Below are positions 13,249 to 21,091 of a stretch of 23,429 nucleotides of DNA, piece by piece (positions within the stretch are counted from its first letter, which is position 1; each line of letters starts with the position of its first letter). Location of the stretch: the IMG/VR virus record IMGVR_UViG_3300030103_001738, positions 1 through 23,429 of that record; one strand, 5' to 3'. Position numbers and translations under genes: made by a program. Source of the stretch: a virus. Under the pieces are notes generated by a model. It was given only the letters and a program-made list of their open reading frames with translations, was not told the origin of the DNA and did no database searches.

Positions 13249-14136
13249 CTAAGCCTCCTTCACGTGTCTCGCATATTCCTCTAGGGGAACGCCGAGTTTT
13301 TTAGCAATGGCCACTTGACTTTGAGTCAAACGAACAGTCTTGCGTCCAGTTTTTACATTCCTAGAAGCAGGGGCAACAGTCTGGACGGGTTTCCGATTGC
13401 CCTCTGATTTTTGACCCTCAAACTTATGAGGGAATTCCTTACGAAGCCTATTATTAATTTCGTCATAATAGTCTTCTGATGAAGGGTCAAACCCCTCTTC
13501 TTCAATCAGTTTACGATGAATTGAGAACGCTGTAAAGGTCATTGCTTCATCTTTTCCAAACCATTCGTTCTCATTTGCCCATTTTTCAGCTCTTGGGTCG
13601 ACCTGTGGTTGAGGCTGGGCAACAGTTTGCTGAGGCTGAGGATTAGAAATTTGTTCTGAAACTTCTTTTTCTCTTGCCTCTAATTTTGCTTGCTGTTGCG
13701 CGATTCTATCGTTTTGGACACTTAACTTAGCTACCATTTCTTGAGCATCAGCCATAGCTTCTGAGTCGCCTTCTTCATAAGCGGCTTTTAAAGCTCGTTT
13801 AGCTTCAGCTAACTCGCTCTTAATACGTCCTCCTGTTTCATTAACAAGAGTCGTACTAGCTTGACTGTAATTTGTTGAGAGTTTATCGTTATCGTCTTTT
13901 AACTTTTTAGCATAATCTATCGCGGCTTGTTCGCGTCTTTCTGCTTCTCTCATTTTATAAGTTAAACGATCAATACGTTTTTTAACACCCTCAGAGTATT
14001 GTTCATGCTCTTCAGAGGTCTCTTCAGAAGCTGCAACTGGTGCTTCTTCTGTAGATTCTTCTTCTTCTACTTCAACATTTATTTCCTCTTTTTCTTCAAA
14101 GAGGTCTTCTTGTTTCTTTTCTTGCGCTTCGGCCAT
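13249..14136 (-). CDS. Capsid scaffolding protein
   Basis: A 295-residue protein with the typical scaffold architecture. Residues 1-45 are very acidic (EEKEEINVEVEEEESTEEAP). Residues about 50-165 form a long charged coiled coil (RIDRLTYKMREAERREQAAI, KLEAREKEVSEQ). A Gln/Pro linker (NPQPQQTVAQPQPQVDP) leads to a conserved segment (EKWANENEWFGKDEAMTFTA, FSIHRKLIEEEGFDP, RLRKEFPHKF). The C-terminus is basic and helical (KTGRKTVRLTQSQVAIAKKL, GVPLEEYARH), as expected for the capsid-binding end. AGGAGAG precedes the ATG. It lies between the GroES-like gene and the capsid cluster. No protease gene is visible, so scaffold removal may occur without cleavage; that is inference. Confidence 0.87.
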   Translation of the reverse strand: MAEAQEKKQEDLFEEKEEINVEVEEEESTEEAPVAASEETSEEHEQYSEGVKKRIDRLTYKMREAERREQAAIDYAKKLKDDNDKLSTNYSQASTTLVNETGGRIKSELAEAKRALKAAYEEGDSEAMADAQEMVAKLSVQNDRIAQQQAKLEAREKEVSEQISNPQPQQTVAQPQPQVDPRAEKWANENEWFGKDEAMTFTAFSIHRKLIEEEGFDPSSEDYYDEINNRLRKEFPHKFEGQKSEGNRKPVQTVAPASRNVKTGRKTVRLTQSQVAIAKKLGVPLEEYARHVKEA

Positions 14137-14145
14137 TTATCTCTC

Positions 14146-14625
14146 CTATACAACCATTATATCGCGAGGATCAGTGATAGTAGCAATAATCTCGTCATCG
14201 TTAAGAATACGAGGTTCAGCACCATCTATTTTAAAACGAGAACCAGCATATCTTCCAAAAAGAACCCAATCACCCTCTTTACACCAAGGACCATCTGGGA
14301 ACTTATTTTCATCTTTATATGCATCAGGACCAATACTAACCACATACCCTATATTGGTAGCAAGCCGATTACGCTCAATCGTTTCATCCGCGAGAAGAAT
14401 ACCACCTTTAGTTTCTTTAGATGGTGTATACGGAAGGAGTAAGACTCTCCACCCTGTTGGCTTTGGAAGTTTTTCCAAAGCAGAGGCTGAATCTTTATTT
14501 TCTTGATCTGGCAAAAATTGCATAGGATCAAACCGATTAGACGATACTTCAGAAATTTTAGCTGAAGCTCGGCGTTCCTTTTCCTTTTCAAGGATGTGGT
14601 CAGGAACGAATAACCTTTTACTCAT
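14146..14625 (-). CDS. Phage GroES-like co-chaperonin (Cpn10) with N-terminal extension
   Basis: A 159-residue protein. Residues about 54-153 match GroES/Cpn10: PTGWRVLLLPYTPSKETKGG, then ILLADETIERNR as the mobile loop with its hydrophobic tripeptide ILL, NIGYVVSIGPDAYKD, WCKEGDWVLFGRYAGSRFKI and ILNDDEIIATI. Bacterial GroES is about 97 residues; here a charged, disordered extension of about 53 residues (SKRLFVPDHILEKEKERRAS) precedes the domain. ATG 14625 is preferred because GGAG lies 10 nt upstream; ATG 14634 is also in frame but abuts the GGAG. The gene lies between portal-linked genes and the scaffold. By analogy with T4 gp31, it may cap host GroEL to fold the major capsid protein. Confidence 0.9.
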   Translation of the reverse strand: MSKRLFVPDHILEKEKERRASAKISEVSSNRFDPMQFLPDQENKDSASALEKLPKPTGWRVLLLPYTPSKETKGGILLADETIERNRLATNIGYVVSIGPDAYKDENKFPDGPWCKEGDWVLFGRYAGSRFKIDGAEPRILNDDEIIATITDPRDIMVV

Positions 14626-14809
14626 CGTCGTCATTCTCCAATCTATTTCTAGTTTCTCTTAAAATTTGTTCCATTTCTCCTAAAGCGTAAACTTGACCCA
14701 TGTAATGTTTATATTCTTCCATGTTTTTTACGCCATTAGACATCAAAGTTTCGCTTATCTCTGTCTGTCTTTTTTCTACCTTAGTTAAAAGATATGAAAC
14801 TAAATCCAT
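14618..14809 (-). CDS. Small helical protein after portal gene, unknown function
   Basis: A 63-residue acidic helical protein: DLVSYLLTKVEKRQTEISET, LMSNGVKNMEEYKHYMGQVY, ALGEMEQILRETRNRLENDD. I recognise the family (MDLVxYLLxxxExRQ...GxxxxxEYxxxxGxxxAL) from many marine phages, always close to the portal gene, with no assigned function. ATG directly follows the upstream TAA (TAAATG), and the end overlaps the GroES-like gene by 8 nt. A coiled-coil partner of portal or terminase is possible. Small terminase subunit is another possibility given size and helicity, but no DNA-binding motif is evident. Confidence 0.8.
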   Translation of the reverse strand: MDLVSYLLTKVEKRQTEISETLMSNGVKNMEEYKHYMGQVYALGEMEQILRETRNRLENDDDE

Positions 14810-15178
14810 TTAAAAAGTGCCTTTAAAGTCCGTACCCTTTATAGCGATACCACCACCTTTACAACGACGTGCGGCTAAAACTTCATCTCCACCGCCGCCG
14901 CCAGCAAAAGCTGCTCGTCCACCGCCAGCTGCTTTTGCAACTTTACCTGTAGCACCTGCAATTCTATCTGCATAGGTAATTTTATCTGTTGGAGGGGCTA
15001 AAGCTGCAAATTTCTTTTGCTTATCGGTCATTTCTGACCCACCTTTTTTACGTTTTTTAACACCTTTATCTTTTTGACCCATGGCTTCTGTTAAGTCGAA
15101 TCGTAATATATCCAACTTATCAGGATCAGTTTCAGTTTCAATTTTTTCTAAAAGCTCTTTAACACGTGTATTACTCAT
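14810..15178 (-). CDS. Small basic Gly-rich protein after portal, unknown function
   Basis: A 122-residue protein. The N-terminus is helical (NTRVKELLEKIETETDPDKL, DILRFDLTEA), followed by a basic patch (KKRKKGGSEM), then TDKQKKFAALAPPTDKITYA and DRIAGATGKVAKAAGGGRAA, a polyglycine stretch and a conserved-looking end (RRCKGGGIAIKGTDFKGTF). That C-terminal Cys/Gly/basic end recalls the RGCGxxM ends of other marine phage basic proteins, including the one at 9065..8793. The start directly abuts the portal stop (TAAATG). The segment KFAALAPPxDKITYADRIAG is typical of proteins in this position in marine podoviruses. Function is unknown; virion location is inferred from context. Confidence 0.8.
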   Translation of the reverse strand: MSNTRVKELLEKIETETDPDKLDILRFDLTEAMGQKDKGVKKRKKGGSEMTDKQKKFAALAPPTDKITYADRIAGATGKVAKAAGGGRAAFAGGGGGDEVLAARRCKGGGIAIKGTDFKGTF

Positions 15179-17542
15179 TTATTTTTTCCTTGTTGCCATG
15201 GTTACGTTAGCACGAAGCGCAGCAATATCCTCGTCTGAAGATATTTCAGCTCTTTTAAGAGCTGCTTCTTGTTGTAGTTTAGCGGCCTCCAGTTGAGCTT
15301 TTTGCTGATCAGCCATAGCTTTACGTTGTACTTCTGATTGTTGGATCTGAAGTTCTTGTTGTTTCAGTTGTACAATCGGATCAGCTTGACCTGTGCCAGC
15401 GGCTTGTTGTGCCATTTGAGATATTTGTTGTGTTGCCATCGCAGTTGCCTCCGCTAAAGCCGCTTCTTGTTCTGGATCCATTACCATTCCTTCAGGAGGT
15501 AAAGGTCTTCCAAGTATCTGCTCAACTTGCTGTTTATACTTCATACCGAGATGTTCTTGCATATGTGCCATCAATACTGAACTAGCGATTTGATTCTTTT
15601 GTATATTAGGATCTTGTAAAAAAGATGAATGAGTAGCTACATGTGCATCGTGGTTTTGACTTTGGAATGCTTTTAAAGGTTTACCTATTAATGAATCTAT
15701 ATTTTCACTTACAGGGTCTTTAGGTATCGCCTCATCTTTTGGAGGTAACAAATCATCTATATTTTGTATACCTAATGCAGAATACATACGTCTATATGCT
15801 TCATGTAAATCATGTATTTGAGGAGCTGCTTGAGCCATTTGTAGTTGAGTTTGAGCTATTGTTACTCTTTGACTCATGCTAAACATAGCAGGATCACTAA
15901 CAGGAACAACATCAATCCTATCGTCAAAATCATCTACTTTTACTTGAGAATTAGCGTTAGGAACTTGATAAGGATATTCATTAGGCAAATAATTCTTAAT
16001 AACTTCTGCTAATATCCGTAATTCTTGACGTTGAGCATAATGTAAACGCTTATGAATTGCAGATAGAATCTTTGTTCCTTGTTCTAAAAGAGCTACTGTT
16101 GTCCCTACAGGGTTCGCCTGACTACCCTCACCTACTGTAAGGTCAGTTACTGCCGCAAAACGTCTACCGCTCTCTACAAGGACACCTAGCATTTGTAATA
16201 AGGTTGAAGATGGTTCTTTGTACGGCAAAGGCATAATCGCCTCTCGTATAGATGATCCTGGAGCATCTACATCACGAAATTCTCCAGGCTGTAGCGGTAA
16301 GTCCTCATCGCGAACGCGAAGACCACGTGCTTTAAATCCTGCTGGTAAATTAGCTAATGTCCCTGCATCAATTAATTGACGTAAGATAGAAGTGGCTGAT
16401 TTAGTAAGCCCCCCAATCATATGGATTAGACCGAAACCATAAAAACCTAATCCTGGAAGGAACTTATAATGAGTAAAATAACGAATTTTTCTTCTTTGAG
16501 GGTCTTCTTTTTTATAATTACGTCTTATAGATAAAATTTCGTTAGTATCTTCATGTAACGTAACAATATAAGGATCAGCTATACCTGTTTCTTCGCCGTT
16601 TTCATCTACATGTTCAAATCCTGGAAGGCTTAAATCAACATGCATCTCTAAAAGAGTAACACTTTCTTCATTCTGTATAGTTCTACGAAAACCTGTTAAA
16701 TCGGCTATTTTTTCTTTAGCTTCGTTTTCGTTATAGTCTGACCCTTCTTCTTGTATCTCTATATCGCGATAAAATCCATCAAATTGTAATTTTAAAACGT
16801 CATTTGAATTCATCACTACAGAATGAGTGATACGAGAACAAGTGTCTAAATTAGATTCAGTATACGAAACGATTAAATCGTCTGGCATAACGAATTTACT
16901 TACAGGTCTACTAAAGCTAGGGTCAAAATATGTTTTCTTGAAAGCTGAACCTGAAAGCGGTAAGTAAAAAAGCATCTGATCTAGCTCTGGATCGTATTCC
17001 TCCATAACGTCTAGAATCATAAAGTTCATAAAGTTACGAACACGCTCCGCTTGTTCTTCAACTTCTCTAGTATGCTCACCTATAATCCGTGTTTGGACTG
17101 GACCTCCAGGAGGAATCAGCTCTTTGTAGGCTTGCGCTTGAAACTGAGTCGCAGCTTCCGCAAGTAACGGATGGGTAACGCCAGAAGACCCTCTGAACGG
17201 CTCATCGCGATCTTCAGTCTTAATACCCAAAAGGTCCAAGCCGTCAGTATATGTATCCAACCAATCCTGACGCGATTCCAAATCATCTTTATAGGACGAA
17301 ACAAGATCTGAAGCGAGGTCTTGTAAATCTCTTTCATCCATTTCTTCAGCGAGATTAGCGTAGAAGTCATCCTCTTCATCTTTATTGTCCTCTTCAACGT
17401 ATCCTACGATTGCTCCACCATCTTCCAGCATTACAGTATCGTCTTCAGAAAAAAGAGAAGGCTGGTCTTCTTCAATAACCTCTACTTCAAGAGCTTCTGA
17501 GGGGTTATCAAACATCGGAACAATGGATTTTTCAACAGCCAT
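15179..17542 (-). CDS. Portal protein (P22-like class)
   Basis: A 787-residue protein immediately after TerL, with GAGG overlapping the TerL stop and 7 nt before ATG 17542. An acidic N-terminus of about 65 residues is followed by portal-type blocks: DDLESRQDWLDTYTDGLDLL, EPFRGSSGVTHPLLAEAATQ, FQAQAYKELIPPGGPVQTRI, QMLFYLPLSGSAFKKTYFDP, FVMPDDLIVSYTESNLDTC, KFLPGLGFYGFGLIHMIGGL and VGEGSQANPVGTTVALLEQG. From about residue 650 the protein becomes Gln/Ala-rich coiled coil (QQISQMAQQAAGTGQADPIV, QKAQLEAAKLQQEAALKRAE), resembling the C-terminal barrel of P22 gp1, which extends into the head. The dodecameric portal is the DNA entry and exit channel. Length (P22 gp1 is 725) and the gp4-like adaptor downstream support a podovirus-type connector. 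Confidence 0.88.
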   Translation of the reverse strand: MAVEKSIVPMFDNPSEALEVEVIEEDQPSLFSEDDTVMLEDGGAIVGYVEEDNKDEEDDFYANLAEEMDERDLQDLASDLVSSYKDDLESRQDWLDTYTDGLDLLGIKTEDRDEPFRGSSGVTHPLLAEAATQFQAQAYKELIPPGGPVQTRIIGEHTREVEEQAERVRNFMNFMILDVMEEYDPELDQMLFYLPLSGSAFKKTYFDPSFSRPVSKFVMPDDLIVSYTESNLDTCSRITHSVVMNSNDVLKLQFDGFYRDIEIQEEGSDYNENEAKEKIADLTGFRRTIQNEESVTLLEMHVDLSLPGFEHVDENGEETGIADPYIVTLHEDTNEILSIRRNYKKEDPQRRKIRYFTHYKFLPGLGFYGFGLIHMIGGLTKSATSILRQLIDAGTLANLPAGFKARGLRVRDEDLPLQPGEFRDVDAPGSSIREAIMPLPYKEPSSTLLQMLGVLVESGRRFAAVTDLTVGEGSQANPVGTTVALLEQGTKILSAIHKRLHYAQRQELRILAEVIKNYLPNEYPYQVPNANSQVKVDDFDDRIDVVPVSDPAMFSMSQRVTIAQTQLQMAQAAPQIHDLHEAYRRMYSALGIQNIDDLLPPKDEAIPKDPVSENIDSLIGKPLKAFQSQNHDAHVATHSSFLQDPNIQKNQIASSVLMAHMQEHLGMKYKQQVEQILGRPLPPEGMVMDPEQEAALAEATAMATQQISQMAQQAAGTGQADPIVQLKQQELQIQQSEVQRKAMADQQKAQLEAAKLQQEAALKRAEISSDEDIAALRANVTMATRKK

Positions 17543-17550
17543 AACTTACC

Positions 17551-19044
17551 TCAATAATATGTAAAACTCTTTAATTTATACTCTAATTCGTCTTCTTCAT
17601 AGTCAGAGGGCTGACGTATAAACCCTCCTTGTCTAAATCTTAACAAGGCTTGAGTCGTAGAATCGACCAAATCGTCGTTTTCTCCGTTGGGAAATTCGCA
17701 TAATTCTTCGATAAGCTCTTCACCGAACCTCGTTTCTGGTATCCATACCAGTCCAGACTCAAAAATGGGTGCCACAGCGTTAGTCCTAGCAATCTTATCA
17801 TTCCCTCTAGTAGGCGTATAATTTTGCACAGGTATGCCCATAGCTCTTAATTCGTGCGTTAGGGGCATCCCAGAGGCTTTCGCTTCGATAATAACTGAAT
17901 CTGGCTCCCAATGTATATAACTTTCGTAAGCTACTTTCTTCAATTCAGGAAAATCAAGCCTATCTTTGACTGAATCAAGCAAAATTATGTGGTAATTTCC
18001 GTGGTCTTCGTCATTTTTAAAGACCCCCCACGTTGTTATAGCACTAAAATCGGCTTTTTCTGACTTTGAAAACGCTGTATCATAACTTTGTATGATATAT
18101 TCGGGCATAGGAGGCTCTTTTTTATCCCAAGTTTGTATCCATTCGCGTTTTATTATGGCTCCTTCGCCACCTGTAGGCTCTTGCATCCACTGTGCAGCCC
18201 ATTTTGCGTGTGGAAGTGATGCTCTAACCCCTTCAAGCTCTTCAATTTTCCAAAATTCAGGCCAACAAGGGTTTCCTGACGGCATAATTGCAGGAAATTC
18301 TATAATTTCCCATTGATCAGCCTTTGGATCGAGAGCTTGAGCCTTAATTAGTTGCCCTGTTAGGTCTTTTTTCGACCATCTTGTCATCACAAGGATGATT
18401 GTCCCTCCAGGCTGTAGACGTTGACGAGGTCCAGACGTATACCATTCATACGCTGATTCCATCGCCGTTTCACTCATGGCGTCTTGTTCCGAGTGGGGAT
18501 CATCAATAATAAGAACATCAGCACCGCGACCAGTAATAGCTCCACCAACACCTGCCGCAAAGTATTCTCCTCCTTTGGCAGTTTCCCATCTTCCTGCCGC
18601 TTTGGAATCTGCTCTAAGTGATACATCTGGAAACACCTTTTTATAATCTTGCGTATCTACAAGGTCACGAATTTTACGACCAAAACGTACAGCCAACTCA
18701 CCTGTATGCGTAGCTTGAATAATTTTTAAGTCAGGTTTAAGACCCAAGAGCCAAGATGGAAGCATATATGACGACATTTCTGATTTTGAGTGTCGTGGAC
18801 CCATATTAATAATTACACGTTTTAATTCGCCTCTAGCTACGCGATTAAAAGTTTGTGACATTTTACGATGGTGGTAGCCTTCTATGAACGATGGCCACAT
18901 TAACCTAACGAAACTTAAAAAATCGTCGCGTGATTGTTTACGAATTTCGCGTTGTTTTAATTCTTCGGCGATTATAAACGCTTGTTCAGCTTTTTCGCGA
19001 GGGAGATGAGAAAAGTCTAAATCAGTTAGCACCTTGTTGCTCAC
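17551..19044 (-). CDS. terL: Terminase large subunit
   Basis: A 497-residue packaging motor. The ATPase has a Walker A-like loop in place of GxxxxGKS (MGPRHSKSE, residues 81-89), adenine/ATP-linked segment KIIQATHTGELAVRFGRKIR, Walker B (VLIIDDP, D181/D182) and coupling motif LVMTRW (218-223). The RuvC-like nuclease shows its three acids: D322 in IQSYDTAFS, E387 in VIIEAKASG, and D458/D461 in NGENDDLVDST. GTG 19044 is the longest start and overlaps the upstream gene by 23 nt; no strong Shine-Dalgarno is visible, and GTG at 19032 is an alternative. No recognisable small terminase subunit lies in the window. The order TerL-portal-scaffold-capsid is that of a standard head module. Confidence 0.93.
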   Translation of the reverse strand: MSNKVLTDLDFSHLPREKAEQAFIIAEELKQREIRKQSRDDFLSFVRLMWPSFIEGYHHRKMSQTFNRVARGELKRVIINMGPRHSKSEMSSYMLPSWLLGLKPDLKIIQATHTGELAVRFGRKIRDLVDTQDYKKVFPDVSLRADSKAAGRWETAKGGEYFAAGVGGAITGRGADVLIIDDPHSEQDAMSETAMESAYEWYTSGPRQRLQPGGTIILVMTRWSKKDLTGQLIKAQALDPKADQWEIIEFPAIMPSGNPCWPEFWKIEELEGVRASLPHAKWAAQWMQEPTGGEGAIIKREWIQTWDKKEPPMPEYIIQSYDTAFSKSEKADFSAITTWGVFKNDEDHGNYHIILLDSVKDRLDFPELKKVAYESYIHWEPDSVIIEAKASGMPLTHELRAMGIPVQNYTPTRGNDKIARTNAVAPIFESGLVWIPETRFGEELIEELCEFPNGENDDLVDSTTQALLRFRQGGFIRQPSDYEEDELEYKLKSFTYY

Positions 19045-20194
19045 TTACTTCAGCTCTAAATTTTTGTCGTAGTGCACTTGGACTCAAACCATCTTTTTGA
19101 ATAGTATCTAATACTTTTACGAAATCATCATCAACGCGGAAAGATTTAGTTGGGTCAGGGGTGCCACTACCTGCCCCCATATATACTGGACGATTTGCCC
19201 CTAATTCCATTTGCATAGCTGTATCAGTCAAATATCCTGGTTCTGGGTCTACATCAGAAAGACTATCCATATTTTTAGATTTTAAAACAACTTTAATTTC
19301 ATCATCTATTTTTTGTATAGCTTCTCGTAAAGTCATTCCTGGATTCATGTCCATAAAATCTTCTAATAATTCTAAAGTAATTGGAGACTGAAGCGAATCT
19401 GTTGCAAACCCTTCACGTGCAACTTCGTCAATAAGTTCTTTTTTATCTGCCGCCACTCTACTATAAAAATCATCTAAAGGTTTATCTAAAAGTTCGTCTT
19501 TATTTTTAGCTGATGGTGCAGGTAATCTAGGCATACCTGCTAATTCTTCTAATTCTGTTTTTAATTCATTTAAATGATATACCCCTTGTAAATCACCTTG
19601 AGGAGAATCTTTTCTTAAATAATAAACATTTTTAAGTTGTTTTTGTACAAATGGTAATTTATCCAAGAGCGAAGAACCTGTAACTTCAGGTATTGATTTT
19701 ACAGCAGCTTTTGTAGCTGTCGCTGCGCCTGTAGGTAAATCGCTAATTACTTTTGCGATACCTGTCGCGGCTATAGGTAAAGCTGCAATCCCTTGAGATA
19801 CTTTTCTTCTACCAACGTCAACCGCTTCTTCAGTGGCTTCACCTTTCGGAAACATCCGTTTTATACCTTTAGCCATAAGCGCAGTTGCTGGGAATGCTTC
19901 AAGCACACTTAATCCAACTGTCGCAGCACCAATACCTTTTCCAACTAAATCATCAGCACGTTTATATTGCCTCGCTCCTTCTTGACCACCAAAGATCGCT
20001 TCAGCTGGTGAAAAAGTAACCGCGCCTATAGACCCTAAAAAAGAATCAGCATTTGCATCACCAAAAATATCGCGAGCTAATTCATAAGATCTATAATTTT
20101 CCATACCCATTTTATCGCGTAAAAAATTAGCTACTGATTTAGTAGATTTTTCGCGAAGCGTAGGTTCATAAGGTTGGAGTGTACCTTCTGACAT
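19022..20194 (-). CDS. Unrecognised large protein upstream of TerL, possible internal virion protein
   Basis: A 390-residue protein with no family I can name. Residues about 1-85 are mixed polar (LREKSTKSVANFLRDKMGME, ELARDIFGDANADSFLGSIG). Residues about 85-185 contain two Ala/Gly/Val hydrophobic helices (KGIGAATVGLSVLEAFPATA and VSQGIAALPIAATGIAKVIS), which could insert in membranes. Residues 200-390 are charged and helical (LNELKTELEELAGMPRLPAP, DDFYSRVAADKKELIDEVAR, MTLREAIQKIDDEIKVVLK). The start directly follows the previous stop (TAAATG) with AAGG upstream. Large Ala-rich proteins with membrane-prone helices next to packaging genes are often ejected core proteins in podoviruses; that is inference. 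A toxin-like or scaffold role cannot be excluded. Confidence 0.8.
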   Translation of the reverse strand: MSEGTLQPYEPTLREKSTKSVANFLRDKMGMENYRSYELARDIFGDANADSFLGSIGAVTFSPAEAIFGGQEGARQYKRADDLVGKGIGAATVGLSVLEAFPATALMAKGIKRMFPKGEATEEAVDVGRRKVSQGIAALPIAATGIAKVISDLPTGAATATKAAVKSIPEVTGSSLLDKLPFVQKQLKNVYYLRKDSPQGDLQGVYHLNELKTELEELAGMPRLPAPSAKNKDELLDKPLDDFYSRVAADKKELIDEVAREGFATDSLQSPITLELLEDFMDMNPGMTLREAIQKIDDEIKVVLKSKNMDSLSDVDPEPGYLTDTAMQMELGANRPVYMGAGSGTPDPTKSFRVDDDFVKVLDTIQKDGLSPSALRQKFRAEVSEQQGAN

Positions 20195-21091
20195 TTACGA
20201 AGCCTTTAATGAAACAGCTAATGAAGGTGCGTCACCTGCTGCTTCGGCAGCAGCCGTTGATCTTTGTTCTTGCATTTTTGCTACATCAGATTCAAATTTT
20301 TGATATACTGCTTCAAACTTTTCTGGTTCCATTTTATATAAAAGAGAAGGACTTATACCATAGGCTTGCGCAACTTGTTCTTCTGGATCTAATCCTGTTT
20401 CGGTTGCTCCTAATATAGCATCTACTGGTATTCCTGCTAAACCAAAAGCGATTTTTGGTGCGGCTCGTCCAGCCCCAACTAACGCAGCCATACCAACATT
20501 ACCGCGTTTGTACGTTTCTTTAATATCTATATCACCTTGACGATCGGGAAACATCCCTTCGTCCATGATACCTTTTAACATAAAATCTAAACGATCTTTA
20601 GATAATAAACCTTTATCTAATTGAGCCTTAACAGACGTAATATAATCATCTGCTTTATTTAAATCTTGAAAATATAAATTTTCAGCTACAGCTTTTTCTA
20701 TGCCGTTTTCAAGATTCCTGTTAAAAATTCTTTTTGCATGGGTATGTAACGCTTTTCTATTTCCTTCTATTATTTCAGAAGGGGTGACATCCATAGATCT
20801 TGTAATCGTACCACCAAAAATTCCTGGTGCTCTATCCATTCTATCAGGATACCTAGCTGCTTTTTCAGGCGTAAAACCATAAAATTGTCCAACGTCTTCA
20901 GCTGGGCCTAATGGACTACCTAATGATTTAATTAAATTTTCACCTCTAAACGCTTTCATCGGTTCATCAGGTAAAACAGCGCGAGACCTTGAACCTACAG
21001 GATCGCTCATTGCTATTGACGCATCGTTTCCTGCACGGATAAAATTTCTAAATAATTCAGATTGAATTATACCTTTTTGTTGAGGATCCAT
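20195..21091 (-). CDS. Unrecognised protein with weak ADP-ribosyltransferase-like pattern
   Basis: A 298-residue protein, start overlapping the upstream stop as TAATG. Residues about 45-112 read MKAFRGENLIKSLGSPLGPA, EDVGQFYGFTPEKAARYPDR and GGTITRSMDVTPSEIIEGN. This order, R49 in xxFRGE, then GxFYxxTPExAxxYxxR and a GGxIxxxDVTPxE strand, resembles ART-like domains of phage polyvalent and MuF-type proteins, where R, an aromatic-x-T patch and E form the NAD pocket. I consider it suggestive only. Residues about 200-235 form a small hydrophobic region (GMAALVGAGRAAPKIAFGLA, GIPVDAILGA). The C-terminus is helical and Ala-rich. The cluster position suggests a virion-internal protein delivered with DNA, which is inference. 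Confidence 0.8.
   Translation of the reverse strand: MDPQQKGIIQSELFRNFIRAGNDASIAMSDPVGSRSRAVLPDEPMKAFRGENLIKSLGSPLGPAEDVGQFYGFTPEKAARYPDRMDRAPGIFGGTITRSMDVTPSEIIEGNRKALHTHAKRIFNRNLENGIEKAVAENLYFQDLNKADDYITSVKAQLDKGLLSKDRLDFMLKGIMDEGMFPDRQGDIDIKETYKRGNVGMAALVGAGRAAPKIAFGLAGIPVDAILGATETGLDPEEQVAQAYGISPSLLYKMEPEKFEAVYQKFESDVAKMQEQRSTAAAEAAGDAPSLAVSLKAS

Noticed and set aside
13999-14442. Plus-strand Phe/Ile-rich frame resembling a membrane protein
   Set aside because: Antisense to the acidic scaffold N-terminus and to the GroES-like gene; Glu/Lys codons reversed give Phe/Leu, a common artefact.
14810-15178. Small terminase subunit call for a gene near portal
   Set aside because: Neither this Gly-rich protein nor its 63-residue neighbour shows a helix-turn-helix, and both follow rather than precede TerL.
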